Below are positions 8,915-16,288 of a stretch of DNA of 64,000 nucleotides, one piece after another (the stretch's first letter is position 1; each line of letters starts with the position of its first letter). Source of the DNA: Paenibacillus cellulositrophicus (lineage in GTDB: Bacteria; Bacillota; Bacilli; Paenibacillales; Paenibacillaceae); assembly GCF_009363095.1 (NCBI RefSeq), contig NZ_CP045295.1, forward strand, positions 6,291,001 through 6,355,000, written 5' to 3'. The notes beneath the pieces were generated by a model. That model saw nothing but the letters and a program-made list of their open reading frames with translations, did no database searches and was not told the origin of the DNA. A program made the translations under genes and the position numbers.

Positions 8915-9394
8915 TCACTTCTTGGGGGAGCCGGAGGGGAAGGCGATCATGCGGTATTCATAGCGGCCGACCTCCATCTGGCCTGCGGTGACACGCTCGC
9001 CGCTCAGCTTGTCGAAGCCTTCGCGAGGCAGCGTCACGCTCCCGCCTTCCCCGTTCATGTTGACAATCACCGATAGTTCCTCCGTCTCCGTTTCGCGCGG
9101 CGCCACGATCGTGCCGATCGTCACTTCTGCCATCCGCGTTACGTTCGCTTCTTTCCCGTAATGGATCAGCATCCGCTCCAGCATCTCGCTGCCCTCGTCT
9201 CCTGCAGGCAGCGAGCCGAGCAGCATGATTCTGCCTTGCCCCCGCTTCGTCTCCGTCAGAAAGGACAAGCCCGGCGATGGACCGCCGATGAGCGTGCCGA
9301 CGCTTTCCGCCATCCGCCGGATATCTTCCCGGACGACTTCGCCGCTCCACAATTCCGGATAAAAAGCCGCGCAGTGATAAAGCTTATTCATCAT
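8915..9394 (-). pseudogene. yesZ: Internally deleted GH42 beta-galactosidase (YesZ-like remnant)
   Basis: Only 159 codons remain of an enzyme normally about 660-690 residues long. Residues 1-30 (LYHCAAFYPELWSGE) are the start of a GH42 TIM barrel. From about residue 30 the frame jumps to the C-terminal region: GQGRIMLLGSLPAGDEG, GTIVAPRETE, VIVNMNGEGGSVTL and RYEYRMIAF. These are close to what I remember of B. subtilis YesZ. The catalytic Glu residues and most of the barrel are gone, so it cannot hydrolyse galactosides. The frame and ribosome binding site are intact, so the short product could still be made. YesZ belongs to the rhamnogalacturonan cluster, which fits the neighbours. Confidence 0.85.
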
Positions 9395-9471
9395 TTGCGT
9401 TCCACTCCATTCCGCTGTATGGTTGCCAACCCCACTTTAGAAGGGGGCCGCGGTGAAGGCAATCGGATATT

Positions 9472-9519
9472 TTTGCAGTGCAAATATCGCCGCATAACAC
9501 TCTTTTGCCGGCTTTGCAC
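9472..9519 (+). promoter_or_regulatory. GTGCAA half-sites, candidate AraC-family operator
   Basis: TTTGCA-G-TGCAAA at 9472-9484 and TTGCAC at 9514-9519 (GTGCAA on the other strand). The same GTGCAA half-site occurs twice about 55 bases upstream of the yetA-like gene's promoter motif. Which regulator binds (YesN-like or YesS-like) cannot be told from sequence. Confidence 0.4.
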
Positions 9520-9569
9520 TTTTTTAAAACATGCCGTAAACCCGCGCTCCGGGAGTCTTCAAAAATGTC

Positions 9570-9602
9570 TCATTGCCGGAAAAGAAAGCGTTGACCCATA
9601 AT
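9570..9602 (+). promoter_or_regulatory. Candidate promoter of the lplBC-lplA operon with cre-like overlap
   Basis: TCATTGCCGG (9570-9579) provides a -35-like TTGCCG. An 18-base spacer leads to CATAAT (9597-9602). The spacer holds AGAAAGCGTTGACC (9583-9596), which keeps the core of the CcpA cre consensus but differs at both ends. The TCATTGCCGG motif recurs at 16203-16212 before the yetA-like gene. Confidence 0.4.
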
Positions 9603-9651
9603 TAGGCCACAACGCTCGCGAGGCGATGAACACATATGGAGGTGGAAAGCG

Positions 9652-10614
9652 ATGGAGCAGGCGACGGCCCAAGGGAATCTTCCACAAGCGTCCAAGCCGG
9701 CGGTTTACCGCACGAGCATCGCGGCCAGGCTGCGCAGGGACAAATGGCTATACCTGTTATTGCTCCCCGGATTGCTTTATTTTTTAATATTCAAATATGT
9801 GCCCATGTGGGGCGTGCTGCTGGCCTTCCAAAACTATCAGCCGTTCACCGGGTTCTGGAAAAGCGAATGGGTGGGCTTCGAGCATTTCCGCCTGTTTTTT
9901 GAAAACCCCGAGTTTTATATGCTGCTGCGCAATACACTGCTGCTGTCGTTCTACAATCTGATCTTCTTCTTCCCGGCTCCGATCATATTGGCGCTCCTGC
10001 TGAACGAAGTCAGGCTCGCATTCTTCAAGCGAACCATCCAAACGATGATCTACGTTCCGCACTTTATATCGATGGTCATCGTGGCGAGCTTGACTTACGT
10101 GTTTCTGACGACGGAGGGCGGCACCGTCAATGAGCTGCTCTTCCAATATACGGGCAACAAAATCCAGTTTCTGTCCGATCCGTCATGGTTCAGGCCGATG
10201 ATCATCCTGCAAACGATCTGGAAGGAATGCGGCTGGGGAACGATTATTTTCCTGGCGGCGCTGGCGGCCGTCGACGTGGAGCAGTATGAGGCGGCGACGA
10301 TCGACGGAGCGAACCGCTGGCGGCAAATTTGGCATGTGACGCTGCCGGCGATCCGCAGCACGATCGTGATCCTGCTGATCCTGCGGATGGGCAGCGTGCT
10401 GGATAACGGCTTTGAGCAAATCTATTTGATGTTGAATCCGCTCAACCGCACGGTGGGCGAAGTGTTCGACACTTACGTGTACGCGATGGGCATTACGCAG
10501 GGCGCGTTCAGCTACAGTACGGCCGTCGGGCTGTTCAAATCGATCGTCGGCGTCACGCTCGTGCTCGGCACGAACTGGCTGGCGAAAAAATTCGGCGAAT
10601 CCGGACTGTACTAA
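9652..10614 (+). CDS. lplB: LplB-type permease of an oligosaccharide ABC importer
   Basis: A 320-residue inner-membrane permease with six predicted helices and a hydrophilic N-terminus of about 35 residues. The MalF/LplB-type EAA loop reads EQYEAATIDGANRWRQIWHV near residues 207-226, the contact site for the ATPase. YLLLLPGLLYFLIFKYVP is typical of aldouronate/LplB permeases. The ATG has GGAGGTGG eight bases upstream. It is first in a three-gene operon with the YtcP-like permease and the binding lipoprotein. No ATPase gene is present; such systems use a shared MsmX-type ATPase encoded elsewhere. The substrate is probably a rhamnogalacturonan fragment, inferred from the locus. Confidence 0.9.
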   Translation: MEQATAQGNLPQASKPAVYRTSIAARLRRDKWLYLLLLPGLLYFLIFKYVPMWGVLLAFQNYQPFTGFWKSEWVGFEHFRLFFENPEFYMLLRNTLLLSFYNLIFFFPAPIILALLLNEVRLAFFKRTIQTMIYVPHFISMVIVASLTYVFLTTEGGTVNELLFQYTGNKIQFLSDPSWFRPMIILQTIWKECGWGTIIFLAALAAVDVEQYEAATIDGANRWRQIWHVTLPAIRSTIVILLILRMGSVLDNGFEQIYLMLNPLNRTVGEVFDTYVYAMGITQGAFSYSTAVGLFKSIVGVTLVLGTNWLAKKFGESGLY

Positions 10615-10640
10615 CCCATTCAGAAAGGGGAAATCCTTCC

Positions 10641-11525
10641 ATGGCCAAGCAATACAGGACCGCGGCCGGCGCCACGTTCGACGTGGCTAACTATATCGTC
10701 CTAACGCTGTTCGGGCTGGCCGCCGTGCTACCTTTCGTCTACGTCATTGCGGGTTCCTTTGCCTCGGACGCGGAGCTGACGCAGAGGGCGGTGTTTTTTA
10801 TCCCGAAAACCTTTACCTTAGCGGCCTATGAGTTTATCTTTTCGACGGGGACGATCGTCAAGAGCATCGGCGTTTCCATTTACGTTACCGTCATCGGTAC
10901 GCTCGTCAATCTGTTTTTTACGGTCACGATGGCCTATTCCTTGGCCAAGAGAGGACTTTACGGCCGCAATCTGGTGCTCAATCTCGTCATCTTCTCCATG
11001 CTGTTCGGCGGAGGGATGATTCCGACGTACCTGGTCGTCAAGGAGCTGCACCTGCTCGATTCGCTGTGGGCGCTCATGCTGCCTGGTGCAATCAGTGCGT
11101 TTAACCTGATCATTGTCAAAAACTTTTTTCAGGAGATTCCGAAAGAAATTGAGGAAGCGGGCCGCATCGACGGCTGCTCGGAGCTGGGGCTGTTATGGCG
11201 GATTGTGATGCCGCTCTCGATGCCCGTTCTCGCCACCTTCACCCTGTTTTACGCCGTGGGGCATTGGAACGATTTCTTTGCAGCTCTTCTGTATATTAAC
11301 GATCCTGAGAAATGGCCGCTGCAGGTCATGCTGCGCCAGATCGTCCTGCTGTCACAGGCGGCCGCGGGCGATTTGAACTCCATGGACCCGAATTTTGTGA
11401 AACCGCCGGACCAATCGATCAAAATGGCCGTCATCGTCGTCGGCACGATTCCGATTCTGTGCGTGTATCCGTTCCTGCAAAAGCACTTTGCCAAAGGGGT
11501 TCTGCTGGGCTCGGTCAAAGGTTAA
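10641..11525 (+). CDS. lplC: LplC/YtcP-type permease of an oligosaccharide ABC importer
   Basis: A 294-residue permease with six predicted helices, partner of the LplB-type protein 26 bases upstream. The EAA loop reads KEIEEAGRIDGCSELGLLWR near residues 172-191. The end, YPFLQKHFAKGVLLGSVKG, is the characteristic C-terminus of LplC/YtcP permeases. AGAAAGGGG precedes the ATG. The two permeases should form the membrane channel for the lipoprotein encoded next. Confidence 0.9.
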   Translation: MAKQYRTAAGATFDVANYIVLTLFGLAAVLPFVYVIAGSFASDAELTQRAVFFIPKTFTLAAYEFIFSTGTIVKSIGVSIYVTVIGTLVNLFFTVTMAYSLAKRGLYGRNLVLNLVIFSMLFGGGMIPTYLVVKELHLLDSLWALMLPGAISAFNLIIVKNFFQEIPKEIEEAGRIDGCSELGLLWRIVMPLSMPVLATFTLFYAVGHWNDFFAALLYINDPEKWPLQVMLRQIVLLSQAAAGDLNSMDPNFVKPPDQSIKMAVIVVGTIPILCVYPFLQKHFAKGVLLGSVKG

Positions 11526-11654
11526 AGGTAAAAGTCAGGCTGTTCACCGTGTGTCGCCGAAATGCTCCGGAATTTATACACATCAACACTGATTTTTCGC
11601 TTGGAGCCCGGGTGGTTTTGCAATATGATCTAACGTTAAAAGGAGGCTATTTTC

Positions 11655-13250
11655 GTGAAGAAAAAGAAAAAGCAAGCGAAACGCGTGTCCACATTTCTCA
11701 TTTTGAGCACGGTTTGCGCCGCAGCGCTCGCAGGCTGCTCATCCGGCAGCGGCGGCAGCGAGGGCGCCTCGGGCGATTCGTCCGCAGCTCCTTCTGCAAT
11801 CGCTTCCGCAGAGGCGGAGAAGCCGCTTAAGCTGAACATTATGCTCCCGATTTTTAAAACGAACTATCCGAAGGATGACAGCCCCGTCGCCGCGGAGCTG
11901 GAGAAGCTGACGAACACGGACATCCATTTCGAATGGGTGCCTAATGCTTCATACGGCGATAAATTCAACATTACGCTTGCATCCGGAAATCTGCCGAAGA
12001 TCATTTACGTGCCAGACTCGAAAGGCCCCAGCTTCGTGAGCGCGGTGAAATCGGGGGCGTTCTGGGATTTGACCGACAAGCTGAAAAATTATCCGAACCT
12101 CAGTCAGGCCAGCGAAGTTATTCTGAACAACTCCTCGATAAACGGCAAAACGTACGGCATCTACCGCGGGCGCGAGCTCGGCCGTAACGGCGTATATTAC
12201 CGCCAGGATTGGCTGGAGAAGGTAGGCCTGCAGCAGCCGAAAACGATCGACGATTTTTACAACATGCTGAAGGCGTTTAAGGAGAAGGATCCGGACGGCA
12301 ACGGCAAGGACGACACGTACGGTCTGGTGATGGTCAAATGGACGGCAGGCTGGGGAGCCGGTTTCGACCAGATCAAGCTGTGGTTCGGCGCGCCAAACGT
12401 GTGGGGCGAAAAGGACGGCAAGCTGGTGCCGGAATTCGAATACGACGAATATTTCGAAGCGCTCAAGTTTATGAAGAAGCTGTACGACGAGAAGCTCGTC
12501 AATCAGGATTTCGCCGTGATGGATTCAGCCAAGTGGACGGATCCGCTGGTGAATGGCCAAGCCGGCGCCATTATCGACGTCGTGGACGGAGCGGCCCGCG
12601 CCGACGACAAAATTCATGCCGCGCTTAAGGACGCGGGCAAAGATGATTCCAGGGAGCAGTACGTGGACGTGTTCGGGGCCGTCACCGGTCCGGACGGACA
12701 AATTCATACGCTGCCCACTTCCGGTTTCGCCGGGCTGCTGGCCATCCCGAAATCGAGCGTAAAGAGCGAAGAAGAGGTCGACCGCATCCTGAAGTTTCTC
12801 GACCAGCTGAACGAACCGGACCTGCAGACGCTGACCAGCTTCGGGCTTGAAGGCAAACATTACAAGAAGATCGACGACAAGACGCTGGAGAGAAGCTCGG
12901 ACTCGGTGCTGCTCGAGTCGGAAGTCGAAGGGCTGAATCAGATGGTGCCGTACATTCCGGAAGGCAAAGGGCTCCAGGTGGCCCAAACGCCGCTTCGCTT
13001 GAAGCAGACGGAGGTTCAATTGAAAAACCGGGACACGATCGTCGCCAATCCGGCGGAGCCGTTCATTTCCGAAGTGTACGCACAAAAAGGGCAGCAGCTT
13101 GGCAACATCATTAACGATGCCCGGATCAAATTTATCGTCGGCCAGATCGACGAGAAGGGATGGCGGGATGCGATCGAGCTGTGGAAAAAATCGGGCGGCG
13201 ACGATTATGTGAAGGAAATCAATGAGCTGTACGCCGCCTCGAAGTCCTGA
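11655..13250 (+). CDS. lplA: LplA-type extracellular oligosaccharide-binding lipoprotein
   Basis: A 531-residue secreted lipoprotein. A basic start (KKKKKQAKR) and hydrophobic stretch lead to the lipobox LAGC at about residue 27, followed by a Ser/Gly/Ala-rich linker to residue 56. The remainder is a solute-binding protein of the LplA/LipO family, about the usual length. The ATP-independent binding role is to deliver an oligosaccharide to the two upstream permeases. It starts 129 bases after lplC with GGAGG seven bases before an in-frame start; the gap is long enough for extra regulation but no terminator is obvious in it. It ends at a strong terminator at 13381. Confidence 0.92.
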   Translation: MKKKKKQAKRVSTFLILSTVCAAALAGCSSGSGGSEGASGDSSAAPSAIASAEAEKPLKLNIMLPIFKTNYPKDDSPVAAELEKLTNTDIHFEWVPNASYGDKFNITLASGNLPKIIYVPDSKGPSFVSAVKSGAFWDLTDKLKNYPNLSQASEVILNNSSINGKTYGIYRGRELGRNGVYYRQDWLEKVGLQQPKTIDDFYNMLKAFKEKDPDGNGKDDTYGLVMVKWTAGWGAGFDQIKLWFGAPNVWGEKDGKLVPEFEYDEYFEALKFMKKLYDEKLVNQDFAVMDSAKWTDPLVNGQAGAIIDVVDGAARADDKIHAALKDAGKDDSREQYVDVFGAVTGPDGQIHTLPTSGFAGLLAIPKSSVKSEEEVDRILKFLDQLNEPDLQTLTSFGLEGKHYKKIDDKTLERSSDSVLLESEVEGLNQMVPYIPEGKGLQVAQTPLRLKQTEVQLKNRDTIVANPAEPFISEVYAQKGQQLGNIINDARIKFIVGQIDEKGWRDAIELWKKSGGDDYVKEINELYAASKS

Positions 13251-13380
13251 CCGGCCCCAGCGCAAGTGACCAGTGCGGCTGTCCAAAGAGACGGCGGCCT
13301 GGGATACATTAGGCCGAGCGGTGACCGGCTGGGGGACTGGAGGAGCTGTATCCTTTAGCCGGGGGCCGTGAACGGATTGG

Positions 13381-13403
13381 AGAGGCTCCGGCCTCTTTTT
13401 TTC
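13381..13403 (+). terminator. Intrinsic terminator of the lplBC-lplA operon
   Basis: AGAGGC and GCCTCT form a stem around TCCG, followed by a run of seven T. Confidence 0.85.
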
Positions 13404-13460
13404 GAACATCATTTTTATATTCGGGGTACCGTAAAACACCTGATTTCACAGCAAGCAGAA

Positions 13461-13484
13461 AGCCCCACGTCGTGGGGTTATTTC
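13461..13484 (+). repeat. CCCCAC/GTGGGG hairpin, recurs at 28121
   Basis: CCCCAC-GTC-GTGGGG followed by TTATTT. An almost identical hairpin with the same TTATTT tail is at 28121-28145. It may be a weak terminator or a dispersed short repeat. Confidence 0.4.
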
Positions 13485-13586
13485 CCTATCCCCGGTTATT
13501 TGAACGATTTTCTCGGGTTTCATGCTGGACATATCCGGGGGGCGGAGGGTACTGTTTTCTAAAGGGTTTTTTTAAGTATGATTAAT

Positions 13587-13600
13587 TGTATACGCTTACA
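13587..13600. promoter_or_regulatory. CcpA cre site
   Basis: TGTATACGCTTACA differs from the consensus TGWNANCGNTNWCA at one position. It lies about 60 bases upstream of the yesS-like gene, so glucose repression of that regulator, and through it of the locus, is likely. Confidence 0.55.
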
Positions 13601-13646
13601 TATTTAAAGGGCATAAGGCTCGCTATAAAGGCGGGGACGACAAATT

Positions 13647-15998
13647 TTGGATATGGTTGGTGAGCTGACGATGAATGGATGGAAGTCGCTAATGGCCCGC
13701 TTATCTGGCGGCGGATCGGGCAGCTTTTACAGAAAAAGCCTGATTATGTTCTTGGTTGTGGCTGGCATCCCCGGGATCATCACCGGGATTCTTGTCTACT
13801 CCATGGCTGGCGGGAGGCTGGAGAAGGAACTGCTGAAGCTCCATAATGACCAGATCGAACAGCGGTCGCTGAACATGGATAAGCAGCTGTCCAACCTGGA
13901 AATGATGCTGGCGCACTGGGCGTTTGACTCGCGCTTTGATGAATCGCTGAGGGGCCACGACTTCGTGCGCGACTTTGAAAAAACGCGCGATATCACGAAC
14001 ACGCTGCTGGTGATGCAGGGCTCCAATACGATGATCCATAACGTCAGCCTTTATTTGCGCGGAGACCAGCCGATATTGTTTTATCCGGAATACTCCGCCT
14101 TGAATGACCGGCAGCTCATCTCCCGGTACGAACGTCTGATGGATGCGGGGAAGACGACGTATTGGACACAGCAGGCGCTTGACCCTGATCAGCAGGGTAA
14201 GACGGAATTGACGTTTGTGCATCTCATCCCGGGTGGCAGCTCCAATCCGCTCGGGGCTTTGGTCGTCAGGCTGGACAACGATCAAGTCGCAGAGGTGCTG
14301 AGGACGCTGACTCCTTATGCTGACGGGGAAAATTTTCTGATGGAAGCGGGCGGCGGCCTCTACGTTTCCGCTAACGGCAACCGGATGGATTCGCCTTTTG
14401 TCAAGGCGGTCCGCGGTGATGTGGAATCCGATGGGAAGGCCCGAGGGTCCTTTCTCTTTGAATGGAACGGCAAAACCTATGCGGTCACGTACGGTTATTT
14501 TGCACGCATCATGGACAACTGGCTGTACGTGTCGGCCTCGCCGATTACGAACATTACGGCCCCGGTCGTGCTGATATCCAAAGTCATTCTGGCGGTCAGC
14601 GCGAGTGCTCTCCTGCTGGCGGTGCTGCTGGCGTGGCTCGCCTCGAAGCGGATTTATTCGCCGGTCAAACGGCTGATGGCGAATTTGCAGCCGCACGCTT
14701 CCTTAGCGGGAATGGGCAGCGTCGACGAATTTGCCATCATCGAGCGGCAGTGGCAGCACTTAAGCCGGGAGAGCCGGGAGCTGAACGCCAAGCTGCTGGA
14801 GCAGCTGCCCCATGTGAAGGAAAGCTTTCTTCATCAGCTGCTGCAGGGGTATTTGTACGCCTATTCGGAGGAGGATCTGCGCTCGCGTATGGAACGGTAC
14901 AGATGGCAGGTGCACGGCAAGCAGTTCGTCGTGCTGTACGTTCATTTGACGGGCATCGCCGCCATGGAGGGGAAATTCAAGTTCGGGGACGAGGGACTGG
15001 TCACTTTTGCGTCGGTCAACATGATTGAAGAGCTGGCAGCCGCCCATTTCGAGCAGAGCAGCACGATCAATTTCCACGATCTCGGATCGGGTGTGCTGCT
15101 GATCCTGCCGGAAGGCGAGCCGTGCGCAGAGCCGATCAAGGTGTTCAGCGAGGAGCTGACGCAAGCGGTCAACCGGCTGCTCAACATGCGCGTCACCATC
15201 GCCGTCAGCCGGACCATGAACCGCATCAGCGACATTCCGCTCGCCTTTGAGGGGGTGAAGCATGCCGCAAGCTTCCGCAACTTCGAGCATGACAATCAGG
15301 TCATCGAGATGGAACAGCTGAACTACGAAGACGGGGCCGAGCCTCCGTATCCGTTTACGCTGGAGCGGGAGTTCCTGCAGGCGCTTCGCACCGGACAGGA
15401 AGCGGATGCCCGGGCTTTGCTCGCCGACTTTCAGGATTCGCTGTCCGTACAAGGAGCGAAGGCAATCGATGTCCAGCAGGGAATGCTCCATCTGCTCGGA
15501 TCCGTACAGCACGCGATCCTTGTATCCGGCATCCAGCCGAACCGGCTGTTCAAAGGCGTCAACTTGTATGAGCAGCTCTCGCAGATAAAAGAGCCGGCCG
15601 CCTTCCGGGACTGGTTCGAGGCGAAGGTCATCGCTCCGTTTATGCAGGAGCTGACGAACCGGTCGGACTGCCAGGTCAAACAGCTGATGGAGCAGGCGAT
15701 GATCTACATGCAGCAGAACTACATGCTCGATATTTCGCTCGATAACTGTGCCGACCATATCGGCACGAATCCTTTTTTTCTGAGCAAGTCGTTTAAGCGG
15801 GTTACCGGTAAAAACTTTATCGATTATCTGACCGAGCTGCGCCTGGAAAAAGCGAAGGAGCTGCTGCGGGAATCGGAGCTGAAGATCAACACCGTCGCCG
15901 AGCAGGTCGGCTACCAGCACAGCTATTTTAACCGGATCTTTAAAAAGCTTGAAGGGATGACACCAACCCGCTACCGCGAGCTGAGCCGGGCGGAATAG
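13647..15998 (+). CDS. yesS: YesS-like membrane-anchored AraC-family regulator
   Basis: A 783-residue regulator that senses outside and binds DNA inside. Membrane segments lie near residues 30-52 and 305-327, enclosing an extracytoplasmic domain of about 250 residues. The last 100 residues form an AraC/XylS domain with two helix-turn-helices (CADHIGTNPFFLSKSFKRVT and VAEQVGYQHSYFNRIFKKLE). In B. subtilis YesS activates the rhamnogalacturonan genes. The start is uncertain: TTG 13647 follows AAAGGCGGGG at 11 bases, while ATG 13653 and ATG 13671 (after GGTGAG) are in frame. A cre site lies upstream and a strong terminator downstream. It should control the flanking transport and lyase genes. Confidence 0.87.
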   Translation: MDMVGELTMNGWKSLMARLSGGGSGSFYRKSLIMFLVVAGIPGIITGILVYSMAGGRLEKELLKLHNDQIEQRSLNMDKQLSNLEMMLAHWAFDSRFDESLRGHDFVRDFEKTRDITNTLLVMQGSNTMIHNVSLYLRGDQPILFYPEYSALNDRQLISRYERLMDAGKTTYWTQQALDPDQQGKTELTFVHLIPGGSSNPLGALVVRLDNDQVAEVLRTLTPYADGENFLMEAGGGLYVSANGNRMDSPFVKAVRGDVESDGKARGSFLFEWNGKTYAVTYGYFARIMDNWLYVSASPITNITAPVVLISKVILAVSASALLLAVLLAWLASKRIYSPVKRLMANLQPHASLAGMGSVDEFAIIERQWQHLSRESRELNAKLLEQLPHVKESFLHQLLQGYLYAYSEEDLRSRMERYRWQVHGKQFVVLYVHLTGIAAMEGKFKFGDEGLVTFASVNMIEELAAAHFEQSSTINFHDLGSGVLLILPEGEPCAEPIKVFSEELTQAVNRLLNMRVTIAVSRTMNRISDIPLAFEGVKHAASFRNFEHDNQVIEMEQLNYEDGAEPPYPFTLEREFLQALRTGQEADARALLADFQDSLSVQGAKAIDVQQGMLHLLGSVQHAILVSGIQPNRLFKGVNLYEQLSQIKEPAAFRDWFEAKVIAPFMQELTNRSDCQVKQLMEQAMIYMQQNYMLDISLDNCADHIGTNPFFLSKSFKRVTGKNFIDYLTELRLEKAKELLRESELKINTVAEQVGYQHSYFNRIFKKLEGMTPTRYRELSRAE

Positions 15999-16019
15999 GC
16001 GTCAGCGATACAGTTACGG

Positions 16020-16063
16020 AAGAAGCCGGCAGCGGTTCAACAGAAAACCGCTGCCGGCTTCTT
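16020..16063 (+). terminator. Terminator-like hairpin after yesS
   Basis: A 17-base stem, AGAAGCCGGCAGCGGTT with its complement, around a 7-nt loop, ending in CTTCTTATG. The stem is very strong but the T-run is poor. Confidence 0.65.
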
Positions 16064-16147
16064 ATGATGCTGCTGCCAGTTTGCGGAACCCCGCCCAAGC
16101 ATACTATTTAGGATGCATTCCCAGGGTGCACGCCCCGCTGCAAGAAT

Positions 16148-16234
16148 GTGCAAGCCGGGTGAAAACGTGCAATGCTGCCGCATCGGGCCCGCCAAGAAAG
16201 TGTCATTGCCGGGAAAATGGCCGTTCTATACACT
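16148..16234 (+). promoter_or_regulatory. GTGCAA boxes and candidate promoter of the yetA-yesU operon
   Basis: Two direct GTGCAA half-sites (16148-16153 and 16167-16172, 19 bases apart) resemble an AraC-family operator. TCATTGCCGG (16203-16212) with TTGCCG as -35 is followed after 17 bases by TACACT (16229-16234). The same elements occur before lplB. Confidence 0.4.
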
Positions 16235-16288
16235 GAAGGCGTGATGACAAATGCGGAAGCAAACGAATTGCCAAAAGGAGATGAGTCC

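Larger units (their letters stand above)
9395..9651. other. Divergent regulatory region
   Basis: About 260 bases between the yesZ remnant and lplB. It holds an almost perfect palindrome TTTGCAGTGCAAA (9472-9484), a reversed copy of the same half-site TTGCAC (9514-9519), and a candidate promoter with an embedded CcpA-like site (see next entries). No small gene with a convincing start was found. Confidence 0.5.
13251..13646. other. Intergenic region with terminator, hairpin and cre site
   Basis: About 400 bases between lplA and the yesS-like gene. It contains a terminator (13381-13403), a GC-rich hairpin (13461-13484) and a CcpA-type site (13587-13600). No gene is seen. Confidence 0.6.
15999..16288. 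other. Intergenic region: terminator then regulatory DNA
   Basis: About 290 bases. It contains the terminator of the yesS-like gene and the GTGCAA half-sites plus promoter motif of the yetA-like operon. An in-frame extension of the yetA frame into it lacks a ribosome binding site. Confidence 0.55.

Noticed and set aside
14760..15920. 386-codon minus-strand frame
   Set aside because: Antisense to the AraC-domain half of the yesS-like gene; a GC-rich shadow frame.
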